DNA of 64,000 nt, from positions 8,596 through 72,595 of the forward strand of contig DASYAU010000044.1 of assembly GCA_036501185.1 (NCBI GenBank), written 5' to 3'. Positions 1 to 7,175 of the stretch are shown in pieces (the first letter of the stretch is position 1; each line of letters starts with the position of its first letter). This DNA is from Korobacter sp036501185 (GTDB taxonomy: Bacteria > Acidobacteriota > Terriglobia > Terriglobales > Acidobacteriaceae). The notes beneath the pieces are model-generated. The model was given only the letters and a program-made list of their open reading frames with translations. It made no database searches and was not told where the DNA came from. Made by a program: the position numbers and the translations under genes.

Positions 1-1999
1 AATACTCCCAACGAAGGCCGAGGTTGAGAGTGAGCCGGCGGCTCACTTTCCAGTCGTCTTGGGCGTAAGCCGCGCGATACCAGCGGGCGTCCGCGGTGCG
101 TGACTGGTTGGAGAGCTGAACGAAGTTGGCTTGGTCCGCAAGGAAATCTGCAACTCCGTATCCCGTGTAGCTGTTCCCGAGGTTGCCGGTATAAATCCCG
201 TCGTAATAGAAGAAACCGCGCGAGTCTGCGGGCACCGAATAGTCATTGCGAATGCTTTGAATATCTATGCCGAATTTCAGCGTGTGCTTGCCGAGAATTT
301 TCGTTACGTTGTCGAGAATCTGATACACATTCTGGTGCTCGTCGACTGGATAATAGGTGGAGGCACCGAATGCTGAAAGTCCGTTGATATAGAACGCTGG
401 CAGTCCCCCATTATTGAAGTACCCGTTGGTCTGGAACGGAATTCCACCCAGCCCCAATTGCGACGAAACATCGTTTTGCGAGTTCGGCTGCAAATATCCA
501 AAGTGACCGTAATTAAAACCGAAGCGTGCTTCATTCGTGAGGGTGGGGGTGAAAATGTGGGTCTCGCTGACCGCGATATTCTCTGCCAGGTTGATCTGGG
601 TTCCGTCTGCAGCGTAGGTACCGCCGTCGAGAATGGACCCGAGCGGCGGGGCCTGGTATCCATATTCATGTGCGTAACTGAGACGGACAAAGGCTTGATC
701 CTTCTGGCTCACCGTCCAGTCAAGACGCGCATCCCACTGGATCGTGTTGTCAGTGGAGTTGGAATTTCCGTTGTAGTTGTTGTAGGTCGCGCCTCCGTTC
801 GTGTTGGGTCGAGGAAAGAGATTCAGAATTCTCTGGGCGATCGAGTTGATCTGCGAGGGGCAAAACACGTTGTTCGCTCCGTTGCAGGAGAGCGGTGCCG
901 TACCCCCGGAGTTCGGCTGATAGAGCTGAATGGGCGCGCCAGCTCCCGTTAGAGCGGGGTTCAAAAGTTGGGAAAAATCTCCCTGCCGCATGGCAGCGGT
1001 CGGCACGCTGACCGTAAACGGGGTGCCGAAAACGATTCGATTGGCTTCGATATCGCCGAAGAAGAAGAGCTTGTTCTTAATGATCGGGCCGCCGAGGGTG
1101 GCGCCGAATTGGTTTTGCCGGTACTTGGGGACCGCGAGTGAATCGAAATCGCGCGCGTCGAAAATATCGTTACGAAAATATTCCCATACGTCTCCGTGGA
1201 TCTGGTTGGTACCCGCCTTGATGCTGGCATTGAGGAGCGCGCCGGCGGAATGCCCAAACTCAGCGCTGTAATCGCTCGTCTGTACCTGAAATTCGGCGAG
1301 AGCATCCGGCGGCGGCCGAACCGCCAAGCTTGACCCTCCGAGGAAGTCGATCACATTGACATTATTGTCCACGCCATCCAGCACGTAGTTGTTCTGCTCG
1401 GCCCGCTGTCCGTTGGCCTCGAAGTCGCCCTTGCCGCCAGCCCGTGAGCCGACAGTCGGCTCCGTGCCTGCGGTGAGCTGTGCGATATAAACCCAGTTGC
1501 GTCCGTTTAGAGGTGTGTCGTTAATCGTCTGGGTCGACATCACCTGCCCCACGGAGGAGTCCTGGTTGTCTAACAGTGGCGCTTCGCTGGTAACCGTCAC
1601 GGTCTGCGACTGTTGACCGACCGTGAGGGTGAGCGGAACATTCAAGCGCTGCTGCACATCGAGATGGATGTTCTCCCGCTTCACCGTCTGAAATCCTTCC
1701 GCGCTTACTGTCAAACGGTAGCTGCCGATCTTGATTGGCGAAAACGTGAATACGCCGCCGCGATCGCTTTTCGTCTGCAGGGAAAGGCCGTTCTCAGTGC
1801 TGGTGAGGGTGACCTGGGCATTCTGGATGACGGCACCAGAGCTGTCGTTGATCGTTCCTGTAATGGTGCCTTGGTCAGCCTGCGCCCAGGAGTGCACTGG
1901 CGCCGTCAGAAGGCAAACTAGAAGAATTAGGATCGAGGCTGCAGAAATGCGCGCGGAACGCCTCGAAATGTGTGCTGCAAGAAGGAGGTTTGGTAGCAC
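1..1999 (-). CDS. TonB-dependent receptor with N-terminal carboxypeptidase-regulatory-like domain (3' end beyond window)
   Basis: The reverse strand reads open from a GTG at 1999 to the window edge (666 codons, no stop). A GGAG ribosome site lies 9 bases upstream. The first 40 or so residues form a signal peptide ending near SWAQ. A carboxypeptidase-regulatory-like beta-sandwich follows (DQGTITGTINDSSGAV, then SAEGFQTVKRENIHLDV), then a plug region (LDGVDNNVNVID, FQVQTSDYSAEFGHSAG) and barrel strands ending at LNLGLRWEY. This order is typical of the large Oar-like outer-membrane receptors abundant in Acidobacteriota, thought to import oligosaccharides or other large ligands using TonB energy. 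The divergent LacI regulator and the ribulokinase beyond it suggest a pentose-containing ligand, which is inference. The barrel C-terminus is missing only because the window ends. Confidence 0.9.
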   Translation of the reverse strand, partial: MLPNLLLAAHISRRSARISAASILILLVCLLTAPVHSWAQADQGTITGTINDSSGAVIQNAQVTLTSTENGLSLQTKSDRGGVFTFSPIKIGSYRLTVSAEGFQTVKRENIHLDVQQRLNVPLTLTVGQQSQTVTVTSEAPLLDNQDSSVGQVMSTQTINDTPLNGRNWVYIAQLTAGTEPTVGSRAGGKGDFEANGQRAEQNNYVLDGVDNNVNVIDFLGGSSLAVRPPPDALAEFQVQTSDYSAEFGHSAGALLNASIKAGTNQIHGDVWEYFRNDIFDARDFDSLAVPKYRQNQFGATLGGPIIKNKLFFFGDIEANRIVFGTPFTVSVPTAAMRQGDFSQLLNPALTGAGAPIQLYQPNSGGTAPLSCNGANNVFCPSQINSIAQRILNLFPRPNTNGGATYNNYNGNSNSTDNTIQWDARLDWTVSQKDQAFVRLSYAHEYGYQAPPLGSILDGGTYAADGTQINLAENIAVSETHIFTPTLTNEARFGFNYGHFGYLQPNSQNDVSSQLGLGGIPFQTNGYFNNGGLPAFYINGLSAFGASTYYPVDEHQNVYQILDNVTKILGKHTLKFGIDIQSIRNDYSVPADSRGFFYYDGIYTGNLGNSYTGYGVADFLADQANFVQLSNQSRTADARWYRAAYAQDDWKVSRRLTLNLGLRWEY

Positions 2000-2032
2000 A
2001 GCGGTTCTCCTACCCGTCCTGAGACAGGAAAT

Positions 2033-2058
2033 CTGTAACGTAAACTGTAGCGTTACAG
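2033..2058. promoter_or_regulatory. LacI-family operator-like palindrome
   Basis: CTGTAGCGTTACAG (2045-2058) has perfect 5-base arms (CTGTA/TACAG) around a central GCGT, the form of many LacI-family operators. A further half-site CTGTAAC lies at 2033-2039, so TGTAACG (2034-2040) also pairs with CGTTACA (2051-2057). The site sits just downstream of the predicted receptor transcription start and upstream of the divergent lacI-type gene, a position suited to repression by that regulator. Confidence 0.6.
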
Positions 2059-2067
2059 GTAGCGCGT

Positions 2068-2096
2068 AGTGTATGTTTGCATCAGGGCGCTGTCAA
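2068..2096 (-). promoter_or_regulatory. sigma-70-type promoter of the TonB receptor
   Basis: On the minus strand TTGACA (2096-2091) is followed after exactly 17 bases by TACACT (2073-2068), a near-consensus -35/-10 pair. It points at the receptor start at 1999 and would start transcription near 2061. Confidence 0.65.
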
Positions 2097-2201
2097 GCCG
2101 TTTCTCGGCCATGACGAGTCCAGTTTGCGATTTCCTGTTTATTCGCGCCGCATTCTGGGTTATGAAGTTCCAAGCTGCTGCCAGGGTGTGGTGGAGACTC
2201 C

Positions 2202-3254
2202 ATGAACAAAACCCGAGTCACGTTGCGCGATATCGCAGACGATCTTGGCCTGGCGACCATCACCGTTTCCAAGGCAATCCGCAATCATCCCGATATCAGC
2301 AAGCAGACGAAGGCGCGCGTCCAGCAACGAATTCGCGAGCTCAACTACCAGCCAAACTGGGCAGCGCGGAGCCTTGCCACAGGGAAGAGCTTCTCGATCG
2401 GCGTCATCGTTCCTGACCTTGTACACCCGTTCTTCGCAGAAGTGGTGAAGGGAATTTCCGAAGAAGTGCGCGCCGGGGGATACTCGGTGATGATCGCTTC
2501 CTCCGAAGAAGACCCCGCCATGGAACGGCAGCAGATCGAATTTTTTCTGGGGCGACAGGTCGATGCACTGATTCTTGCTTCCGCTGAACCCAACCACGAG
2601 ATCATCGAATTGCTCGTGCGACGCGCGGTGCCCTTCTCTCTCATCGACCGCCGGCTCGAGGGAGCAGATTGCAACTTCGTTGGCGTGGACGATGAGCGTG
2701 TCGGCTTCATGGCCACCGCGCACCTGATCGATGTCGGGTGCAAACGGATCGCACATATCCGAGGCCCGGATATCAGTACCGGCATCGGACGCGTGAAGGG
2801 CTACTGTGCGGCGTTGGAATCACACCGAATGAAGGTACGTCCGGAATATATAGTGAGTCGCACCTCCAGCGACACGCAGGCGGACGCCAGTGGCTATGAG
2901 GCCATGAAACGCCTAATAAGCATGCAGCCCATACCCGACGGAGTCGTTTGCTATAACGACCCCACCGCATTAGGGGCAATCAAGGCCATCTTCAAATCCG
3001 GACGCAGCATCCCGGAAGATATCGCCGTGATCGGGGCGGGAAACGACCGCTACGCCAGCGAACTGCGTGTACCGCTGAGCACCGTCGACCAGCAACACCA
3101 TATGATCGGCCAGCGCTCCGCTCGCCTCGTCCTGCGCAGCATCGACGCCGAGAGCCCTACGAAGCCACGGACAATATTGCTCACTCCCGAATTGATAGTG
3201 CGTGATTCCACATCGCGCAAGGAGTGGAAGAACAAAAAGCGTTCTGAGGTATGA
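2202..3254 (+). CDS. LacI-family transcriptional regulator
   Basis: A 350-residue regulator of normal length for the family. Residues 5-25 form the helix-turn-helix (VTLRDIADDLGLATITVSKA), followed by the hinge region (NYQPNWAARSLATGKS) and a periplasmic-binding-protein-like sugar sensor from about residue 65 (IGVIVPDLVHPFFAEVVKGI) to the C-terminus. Proteins of this type usually release DNA when a sugar binds. It is divergent from the TonB receptor and lies 19 bases upstream of the ribulokinase, so it probably controls both; the palindrome at 2033-2058 is the likely target. The ligand cannot be read from sequence. Pentose is a guess based on the neighbouring kinase. Confidence 0.93.
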   Translation: MNKTRVTLRDIADDLGLATITVSKAIRNHPDISKQTKARVQQRIRELNYQPNWAARSLATGKSFSIGVIVPDLVHPFFAEVVKGISEEVRAGGYSVMIASSEEDPAMERQQIEFFLGRQVDALILASAEPNHEIIELLVRRAVPFSLIDRRLEGADCNFVGVDDERVGFMATAHLIDVGCKRIAHIRGPDISTGIGRVKGYCAALESHRMKVRPEYIVSRTSSDTQADASGYEAMKRLISMQPIPDGVVCYNDPTALGAIKAIFKSGRSIPEDIAVIGAGNDRYASELRVPLSTVDQQHHMIGQRSARLVLRSIDAESPTKPRTILLTPELIVRDSTSRKEWKNKKRSEV

Positions 3255-3273
3255 AATCGGATAGGGGTGGCCT

Positions 3274-4845
3274 CTGGCGATCGTTGCGGGCATAGACTTC
3301 GGCACATTGAGCGTGCGCGTATCTCTGTTCGACAGCGATCGCGGGATGCTTGATTCCGCGGCATGCGATTATCCTTTGCGCCGAAAGAAGGAGGATCCGG
3401 AGTATGCCACCCAGCGCCACGAAGACCATCTGCAAGCTCTGACTTCCGCCATTCTTGAAGTGATCCGGCACTCCGGAATACCTGGATCGACCATCGAGGC
3501 GCTGGCCATTGATACCACCGGCTCCAGCGTAGTTGCGGTGGACGACGCCATGCATCCGCTTGGTGAGTATTACCTATGGTGTGATCACCGCGCCAAAGGG
3601 GAAGCGGCGGAGATCACCGAAATGGCCCGCAGAGAAGGATTGCAGGCGATCCAGTGGTGCGGCGGTGTGTACTCGTCGGAGTGGGGTTTCGCGAAACTTC
3701 TGCACTGGCTCCGACACAATCCCGAACAGCGCAAACGGTTTGCGAGCGCCTTCGAGCATTGCGACATGATGGCAGCAACACTGTGTGGAGTCACCTCCCC
3801 CCGTTATGCAAAACGAGGCGTATGCGGAATGGGCCATAAGTGGATGTGGAACGATGCGCTGGGCGGTCTGCCGCCAGAAGACTTTCTTTGCAAGGTTGAT
3901 CCGCTGCTGCGCGGAGTACGCGACAAGCTGCAGGGCGACTATGCAACTTCCGCGAGCATCGCGGGTGGGCTTGCCGCTCACTGGGCCGAGCGATTCGGAA
4001 TGCGCGAGGGCATACCTATTCCGGTGGCTGCACTTGATGCGCATTGGGACGCCATTGGCGCCGGATGCCGCGTAGAGGATGTGGTGAATGTGATAGGAAC
4101 TTCCACCTGCCTGATCGGCATTGCACGCTCTCCAAGTCTCGTGCCAGGTGTTAGCGGAGTAGTTCCGGGTAGCGTTCACCCTCGATACACCGGTGTGGAG
4201 GCGGGACTCTCTGCGACTGGGGCGCTGTTCGACGCAATCGCCGGACGCGCCGGAACATCTGTGAAACAGCTGAGTCAGGGACTCGAAGGTTATCGCCCAG
4301 GCCAAACAGGATTGCTGCGCATCGCTTGGGACAATGGCGATCGCACGATCCTCGTCAACCCGAACCTCCGCGGAATTACACTTGGGTGGAACCTGCAGCA
4401 CACAGCGCAAGATGAGCTGTTTGCTGCCATTGAAGGAACCGCATTTCAAACCCGGGTCATATTCGACCGGATGGAAGAATATGGGATGATCACCAAGCGG
4501 GTCATCAACGGAGGCGGCATCCCGCAGAACAATTCCGCCCTGAACCAGGTCTACGCAAATGTGCTTGGCCGGCCAGTCCTTGTGCCATCCAAAAGTGTGA
4601 CGAGCCTCGGTGCGGCTGTCTTCGCTTTTCTCGCTGCAAAGGTGTTCCAAACGATCGAGGAAGCGCAAGACAAGATCGGGCCGACCTTTAAAATCTACGA
4701 GCCCGAACCCGAGGCACAAACCACTTGTAATGACCTCTACGCCTTCTATCGCCGTATCTACTTCGATTTCGGCCTGCCTGAAAGTGGAAGATTTGGTGAC
4801 ATTCTCCCGAAACTGATCCAAATGCACCATCGGAGCCCCGACTAG
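3274..4845 (+). CDS. araB: FGGY-family carbohydrate kinase, probable L-ribulokinase
   Basis: An FGGY kinase. The N-terminal phosphate-binding motif AGIDFGTLSVRVSLFD lies before the first conventional start codon (TTG 3307), while an in-frame TAG at 3262 bounds the frame. The start must therefore lie between, and a CTG at 3274 behind an AGGGG-like sequence is the best candidate. The central WCDHRA, the GTSTCLIGIA segment, GVEAGLSATGALFDAIA and the C-terminal NGGGIPQNNSALNQVYANVLG match the ribulokinase branch, which phosphorylates L-ribulose in arabinose breakdown. It follows the LacI regulator by 19 bases, so the two are probably co-transcribed. No isomerase or epimerase is visible nearby, so the pathway is incomplete in this window and the exact substrate could be another ketopentose. 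Confidence 0.8.
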   Translation: MAIVAGIDFGTLSVRVSLFDSDRGMLDSAACDYPLRRKKEDPEYATQRHEDHLQALTSAILEVIRHSGIPGSTIEALAIDTTGSSVVAVDDAMHPLGEYYLWCDHRAKGEAAEITEMARREGLQAIQWCGGVYSSEWGFAKLLHWLRHNPEQRKRFASAFEHCDMMAATLCGVTSPRYAKRGVCGMGHKWMWNDALGGLPPEDFLCKVDPLLRGVRDKLQGDYATSASIAGGLAAHWAERFGMREGIPIPVAALDAHWDAIGAGCRVEDVVNVIGTSTCLIGIARSPSLVPGVSGVVPGSVHPRYTGVEAGLSATGALFDAIAGRAGTSVKQLSQGLEGYRPGQTGLLRIAWDNGDRTILVNPNLRGITLGWNLQHTAQDELFAAIEGTAFQTRVIFDRMEEYGMITKRVINGGGIPQNNSALNQVYANVLGRPVLVPSKSVTSLGAAVFAFLAAKVFQTIEEAQDKIGPTFKIYEPEPEAQTTCNDLYAFYRRIYFDFGLPESGRFGDILPKLIQMHHRSPD

Positions 4846-4936
4846 ATGACCGCGAGTTGGCGACATTGACGACGCAGAGAGCATGAGGAACGCGTCGCCG
4901 GAATGAAGTCACGCCGGGCTTGCGCGGAAGCGGTTG

Positions 4937-5464
4937 ATGCGGGCGACGATCGCGGTGCTGGGTAAAAAGAAGTACCAATCGTCTCAGGAACGCTGGTGGG
5001 CGTTCACAGAATGGATTCGCACAGACTTGCGTATCAAAAGGGACTGCGCGGGAGGGCTGGACGGCAAATCAAAGCACACCCGGCACGTGGTCCGCGCGCT
5101 GAAGCGAAAAGAAGCCGCCGCGCAGGAGACCCGGAGATCCGAAAAAGCGCGTAACCCGACAGATGAAGTGCTCGAAAAAATGATCCGAAAGGTTGCGGAT
5201 GCGCACGGCAGCAACCTGTCGGAGATGGAGATGAAACGCGGAGTGCGCATGGTGAAAGATCGCGACCGCAAGGGGGCCTTCCACTTCTATGCTCTCGATG
5301 ACCTTCTACAGAATGAGATGAAATTTATCCCGATGCTCGAAAGCTTCTTGATTAGGCACAATGTAGTGGTTCATCGAATCGTCGCTCAATCGAAGAGGGC
5401 CGCTCAGAATCCGCGAGGCGCAAACGATCCACGACCAACGCAACGCGGTGCCCGCAATCGCTGA
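4937..5464 (+). CDS. hypothetical protein, possibly decayed
   Basis: An open frame of about 175 codons starting at ATG 4937 (a TTG lies one codon earlier). The product is very basic, rich in Arg, Lys and Glu, predicted helical in the middle (residues about 45-100), with no signal peptide or membrane segment. I do not recognise the family. Codon choice is less GC3-biased than in neighbouring genes, and the frame sits in a stretch holding two gene remnants, so it may be a fragment of an accessory gene or a chance frame. No clear ribosome site is seen. Confidence 0.35.
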   Translation: MRATIAVLGKKKYQSSQERWWAFTEWIRTDLRIKRDCAGGLDGKSKHTRHVVRALKRKEAAAQETRRSEKARNPTDEVLEKMIRKVADAHGSNLSEMEMKRGVRMVKDRDRKGAFHFYALDDLLQNEMKFIPMLESFLIRHNVVVHRIVAQSKRAAQNPRGANDPRPTQRGARNR

Positions 5465-5510
5465 CGCCTCGACAACGGAGCCTGTCCATCGAGTTGGAGC
5501 GTCGCCAGCA

Positions 5511-5763
5511 TCAGGAGATCAGCACTGGCACGACGCCCACCGCGCCCTGAACGCTGATGGTTACGGTCTTCGATGTTGGAGTTACAGGAGCGGGCGCGCT
5601 TGATCCGCCGCCTCCTCCGCAAGCAGTCCACCTCGAGACGCTGAACACGAGTCCCAGCACTAGAAACGATGCGAGTCGTCGCTTTCGAACGATTGGTAGA
5701 AATAGCAGGCCTGCGAACACGACCGTGATCGGAACAAATCTTTGTGCTGTCTTGGTTGCCCAA
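5511..5763 (-). pseudogene. 3' remnant of a surface/Ig-like repeat protein gene
   Basis: The minus strand encodes, without a start codon and just after an in-frame TAA, a hydrophobic segment (FVPITVVFAGLLFLP), a basic patch (VRKRR), a second hydrophobic stretch, then CGGGGGSSAPAP and KTVTISVQGAV before the stop. This order, membrane anchor then a Cys-Gly-rich linker then a short beta strand, is characteristic of the C-termini of large Ig-like or beta-propeller secreted proteins in Acidobacteriota. Only about 80 residues remain, so it is a truncated relic. Confidence 0.5.
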
Positions 5764-5779
5764 GCTTACCTTCCAAGTG

Positions 5780-5975
5780 ATCAGGCGTAGCATCGCCACA
5801 CTCGCACAACGGAAAGGGGACGGTGAAAGACGTTCAAGCTGTTCTGCGGCACTCGCGTACGGCAACGACAACAGACGTGTACATGCAGGAGATTCCTGAG
5901 AATGTGCAGGCTACCGTCAACGCGATCAACGCAGAACTCAGAACAACGTCGCAACAACTGTCACTCGCAAGTTAA
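5780..5975 (+). pseudogene. 3' remnant of a tyrosine recombinase/integrase
   Basis: After an in-frame TGA the plus strand encodes GKGTVKDVQAVLRHSRTATT followed by TDVYMQEIPENVQATVNAIN and a stop at 5973-5975. This is the C-terminal end of a phage-type integrase: the LRHS histidine box and the catalytic tyrosine of DVYMQ are visible. The catalytic Arg and the rest of the enzyme are missing, so it is inactive. It ends 86 bases from the 3' end of tRNA-Ala, a common integration target, which points to a lost genomic island. Confidence 0.7.
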
Positions 5976-6061
5976 GTTTTTGCAGTTTGCTACCAAAAGC
6001 TACCAAGGCAGGAAGAGACAGAGATCGAAGTCTCCGTAGGCCGTTGAAACTAAAGGAGATT

Positions 6062-6137
6062 TGGTGGACCTGGTCGGGATCGAACCGACGACCTCTTCCA
6101 TGCCATGGAAGCGCGCTCCCAGCTGCGCCACAGGCCC
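6062..6137 (-). tRNA. tRNA-Ala (anticodon GGC)
   Basis: The reverse strand folds as a 76-base tRNA with encoded CCA. The acceptor is GGGCCTG/CAGGTCC, the anticodon stem CTTCC/GGAAG encloses the loop ATGGCAT, and the T-arm contains GGTTCGATCCC. The anticodon GGC reads alanine GCC/GCU codons. An integrase relic lies just beyond its 3' end, so this tRNA probably served as an attachment site. Confidence 0.95.
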
Positions 6138-6276
6138 ACTCTCGCGGGGGGATCGCACTTTCGCGCGACTTACCTATTTTCTCGCAGGGCAATCCTTCCC
6201 GTCAAACCTGCCCTCAGTCTCACTCGGCTCGAAAACGCCATTGCGCCGCCGTGCATCGCACAGAGTGGAGACCTCC

Positions 6277-6480
6277 ATGCCTGATCAACCCAATATCATG
6301 GATACGCATCGCCCTAAAGTACCGGTGGCCAGCAATCGACCGACATTCATCATTCTCGGGATCCTGCTGATCATCCTGATCCTTCTCGGCGCCTATTACT
6401 TCTTGCAGCGTGAAGGCAAATCCCGCAGCAACCCGACTGACGGACACACCGCATTGCTGCTCGACAGCGTGCCAGCATGA
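6277..6480 (+). CDS. small single-pass membrane protein
   Basis: A 67-residue protein starting at ATG 6277 behind GTGGAG. An N-terminal polar region of about 22 residues (MPDQPNIMDTHRPKVPVASN) is followed by one strongly hydrophobic helix (FIILGILLIILILLGAYYF), then a basic, polar tail. The frame continues upstream through the tRNA gene, but that part is not coding. The family is unknown to me. A bidirectional hairpin at 6506-6543 separates it from the convergent next gene. Confidence 0.6.
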   Translation: MPDQPNIMDTHRPKVPVASNRPTFIILGILLIILILLGAYYFLQREGKSRSNPTDGHTALLLDSVPA

Positions 6481-6505
6481 TCCCGCTACCGCAGCTCGCC
6501 AAAAA

Positions 6506-6543
6506 GTAACCGCAGCCGCGAGGGCACACGGCTGCGGTGTTAC
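6506..6543. terminator. hairpin between convergent genes
   Basis: GTAACCGCAGCCG (6506-6518) pairs with CGGCTGCGGTGTTAC (6529-6543) around a 10-base loop. It lies between converging genes and could end both transcripts; no long T run follows. Confidence 0.5.
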
Positions 6544-6553
6544 TGCGCGCCTG

Positions 6554-7078
6554 TTATCGGCACGCAATCACTTTGCCGCTCGCATCCTTGCACGTGCCGG
6601 TGTGCTGCACACCTTGGCCTTTCTGCCACGTTGTCTGACCCTGGTAGGTTTTGCCATTCTTCGTCGTGATGTCGGTTTGCCGTTCGCCGCTTGCGCTGCC
6701 ATCGGCTTCGCGTTGCGACGAGCCCGTGCTCTCGATGGAACCGCCGTTCTTCCCGCGTGCCGCGAAGCCACTCTGGTGGGTGGCGCTCCCGTCGCTATTC
6801 ACGGTCGTTGTTCCCCCGCGAACCCCTTTGGCTCCGTTCGGGCCGCGGAAAGCCGTCCCCCCGCTCGAGGTCACGCTGCCCTGGCCGTTGGTGCTGGTGC
6901 GCCGGCCATGCGCCACTACGCCGCCATTCGCGCCCTTGGCCACTGTGCCGCGCGCGCTGCTTACGCCGCCATTCGCGTTTCTGCGGACCACTCGCGCGTG
7001 CTCCACGCTTTGTGCATTCGCCCCAACGGCCAGTGCCGCCGTCATTGCTACCGTCATCAGAATTCGCTTCAATTGCAT
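6554..7078 (-). CDS. Gly/Ser/Thr-rich secreted protein
   Basis: A 174-residue protein with a clear signal peptide (MQLKRILMTVAMTAALAVGA, cleavage near ANAQ). The mature part is a low-complexity series of short G/S/T/N-rich units (NGGVSSARGTVAKGANGG, RGPNGAKGVRGGTTTVNSDG) and ends in a Cys-containing segment (GTCKDASGKVIACR) that could form one disulfide. No catalytic motif is visible, so a structural or matrix role is possible but unproven. A strong AGGAGAAAC site precedes ATG 7078. It lies on the same strand, 93 bases after the histidine kinase gene, and the intervening DNA begins with a copy of the direct repeat also found before the response regulator, so it is probably part of that regulon. 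Confidence 0.75.
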   Translation of the reverse strand: MQLKRILMTVAMTAALAVGANAQSVEHARVVRRNANGGVSSARGTVAKGANGGVVAHGRRTSTNGQGSVTSSGGTAFRGPNGAKGVRGGTTTVNSDGSATHQSGFAARGKNGGSIESTGSSQREADGSASGERQTDITTKNGKTYQGQTTWQKGQGVQHTGTCKDASGKVIACR

Positions 7079-7160
7079 AATGTTTCTCCTGTCGAGTTGA
7101 TTTGTGAGGAAGCGATTTCTCGCCGCTCAATACAAATAACCCGGCAGCCTGAGCATCCTG

Positions 7161-7175
7161 GTCAGGAAGTGTCAG
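7161..7175 (-). promoter_or_regulatory. putative response-regulator box, copy 1
   Basis: GTCAG-GAAGT-GTCAG: two identical 5-mers 10 bases apart, the architecture of OmpR/CpxR-family sites. The copy overlaps the end of the kinase gene and lies 83 bases upstream of the Gly-rich gene start. It differs by one base from the copy at 9293-9307. Confidence 0.5.

Noticed and set aside
6061..6276. Open frame reading DLVGIEPTTSSMPWKRAPSC in front of the small membrane protein
   Set aside because: It is the plus-strand read-through of the tRNA-Ala gene; this phrase is a familiar false protein start at such tRNAs.
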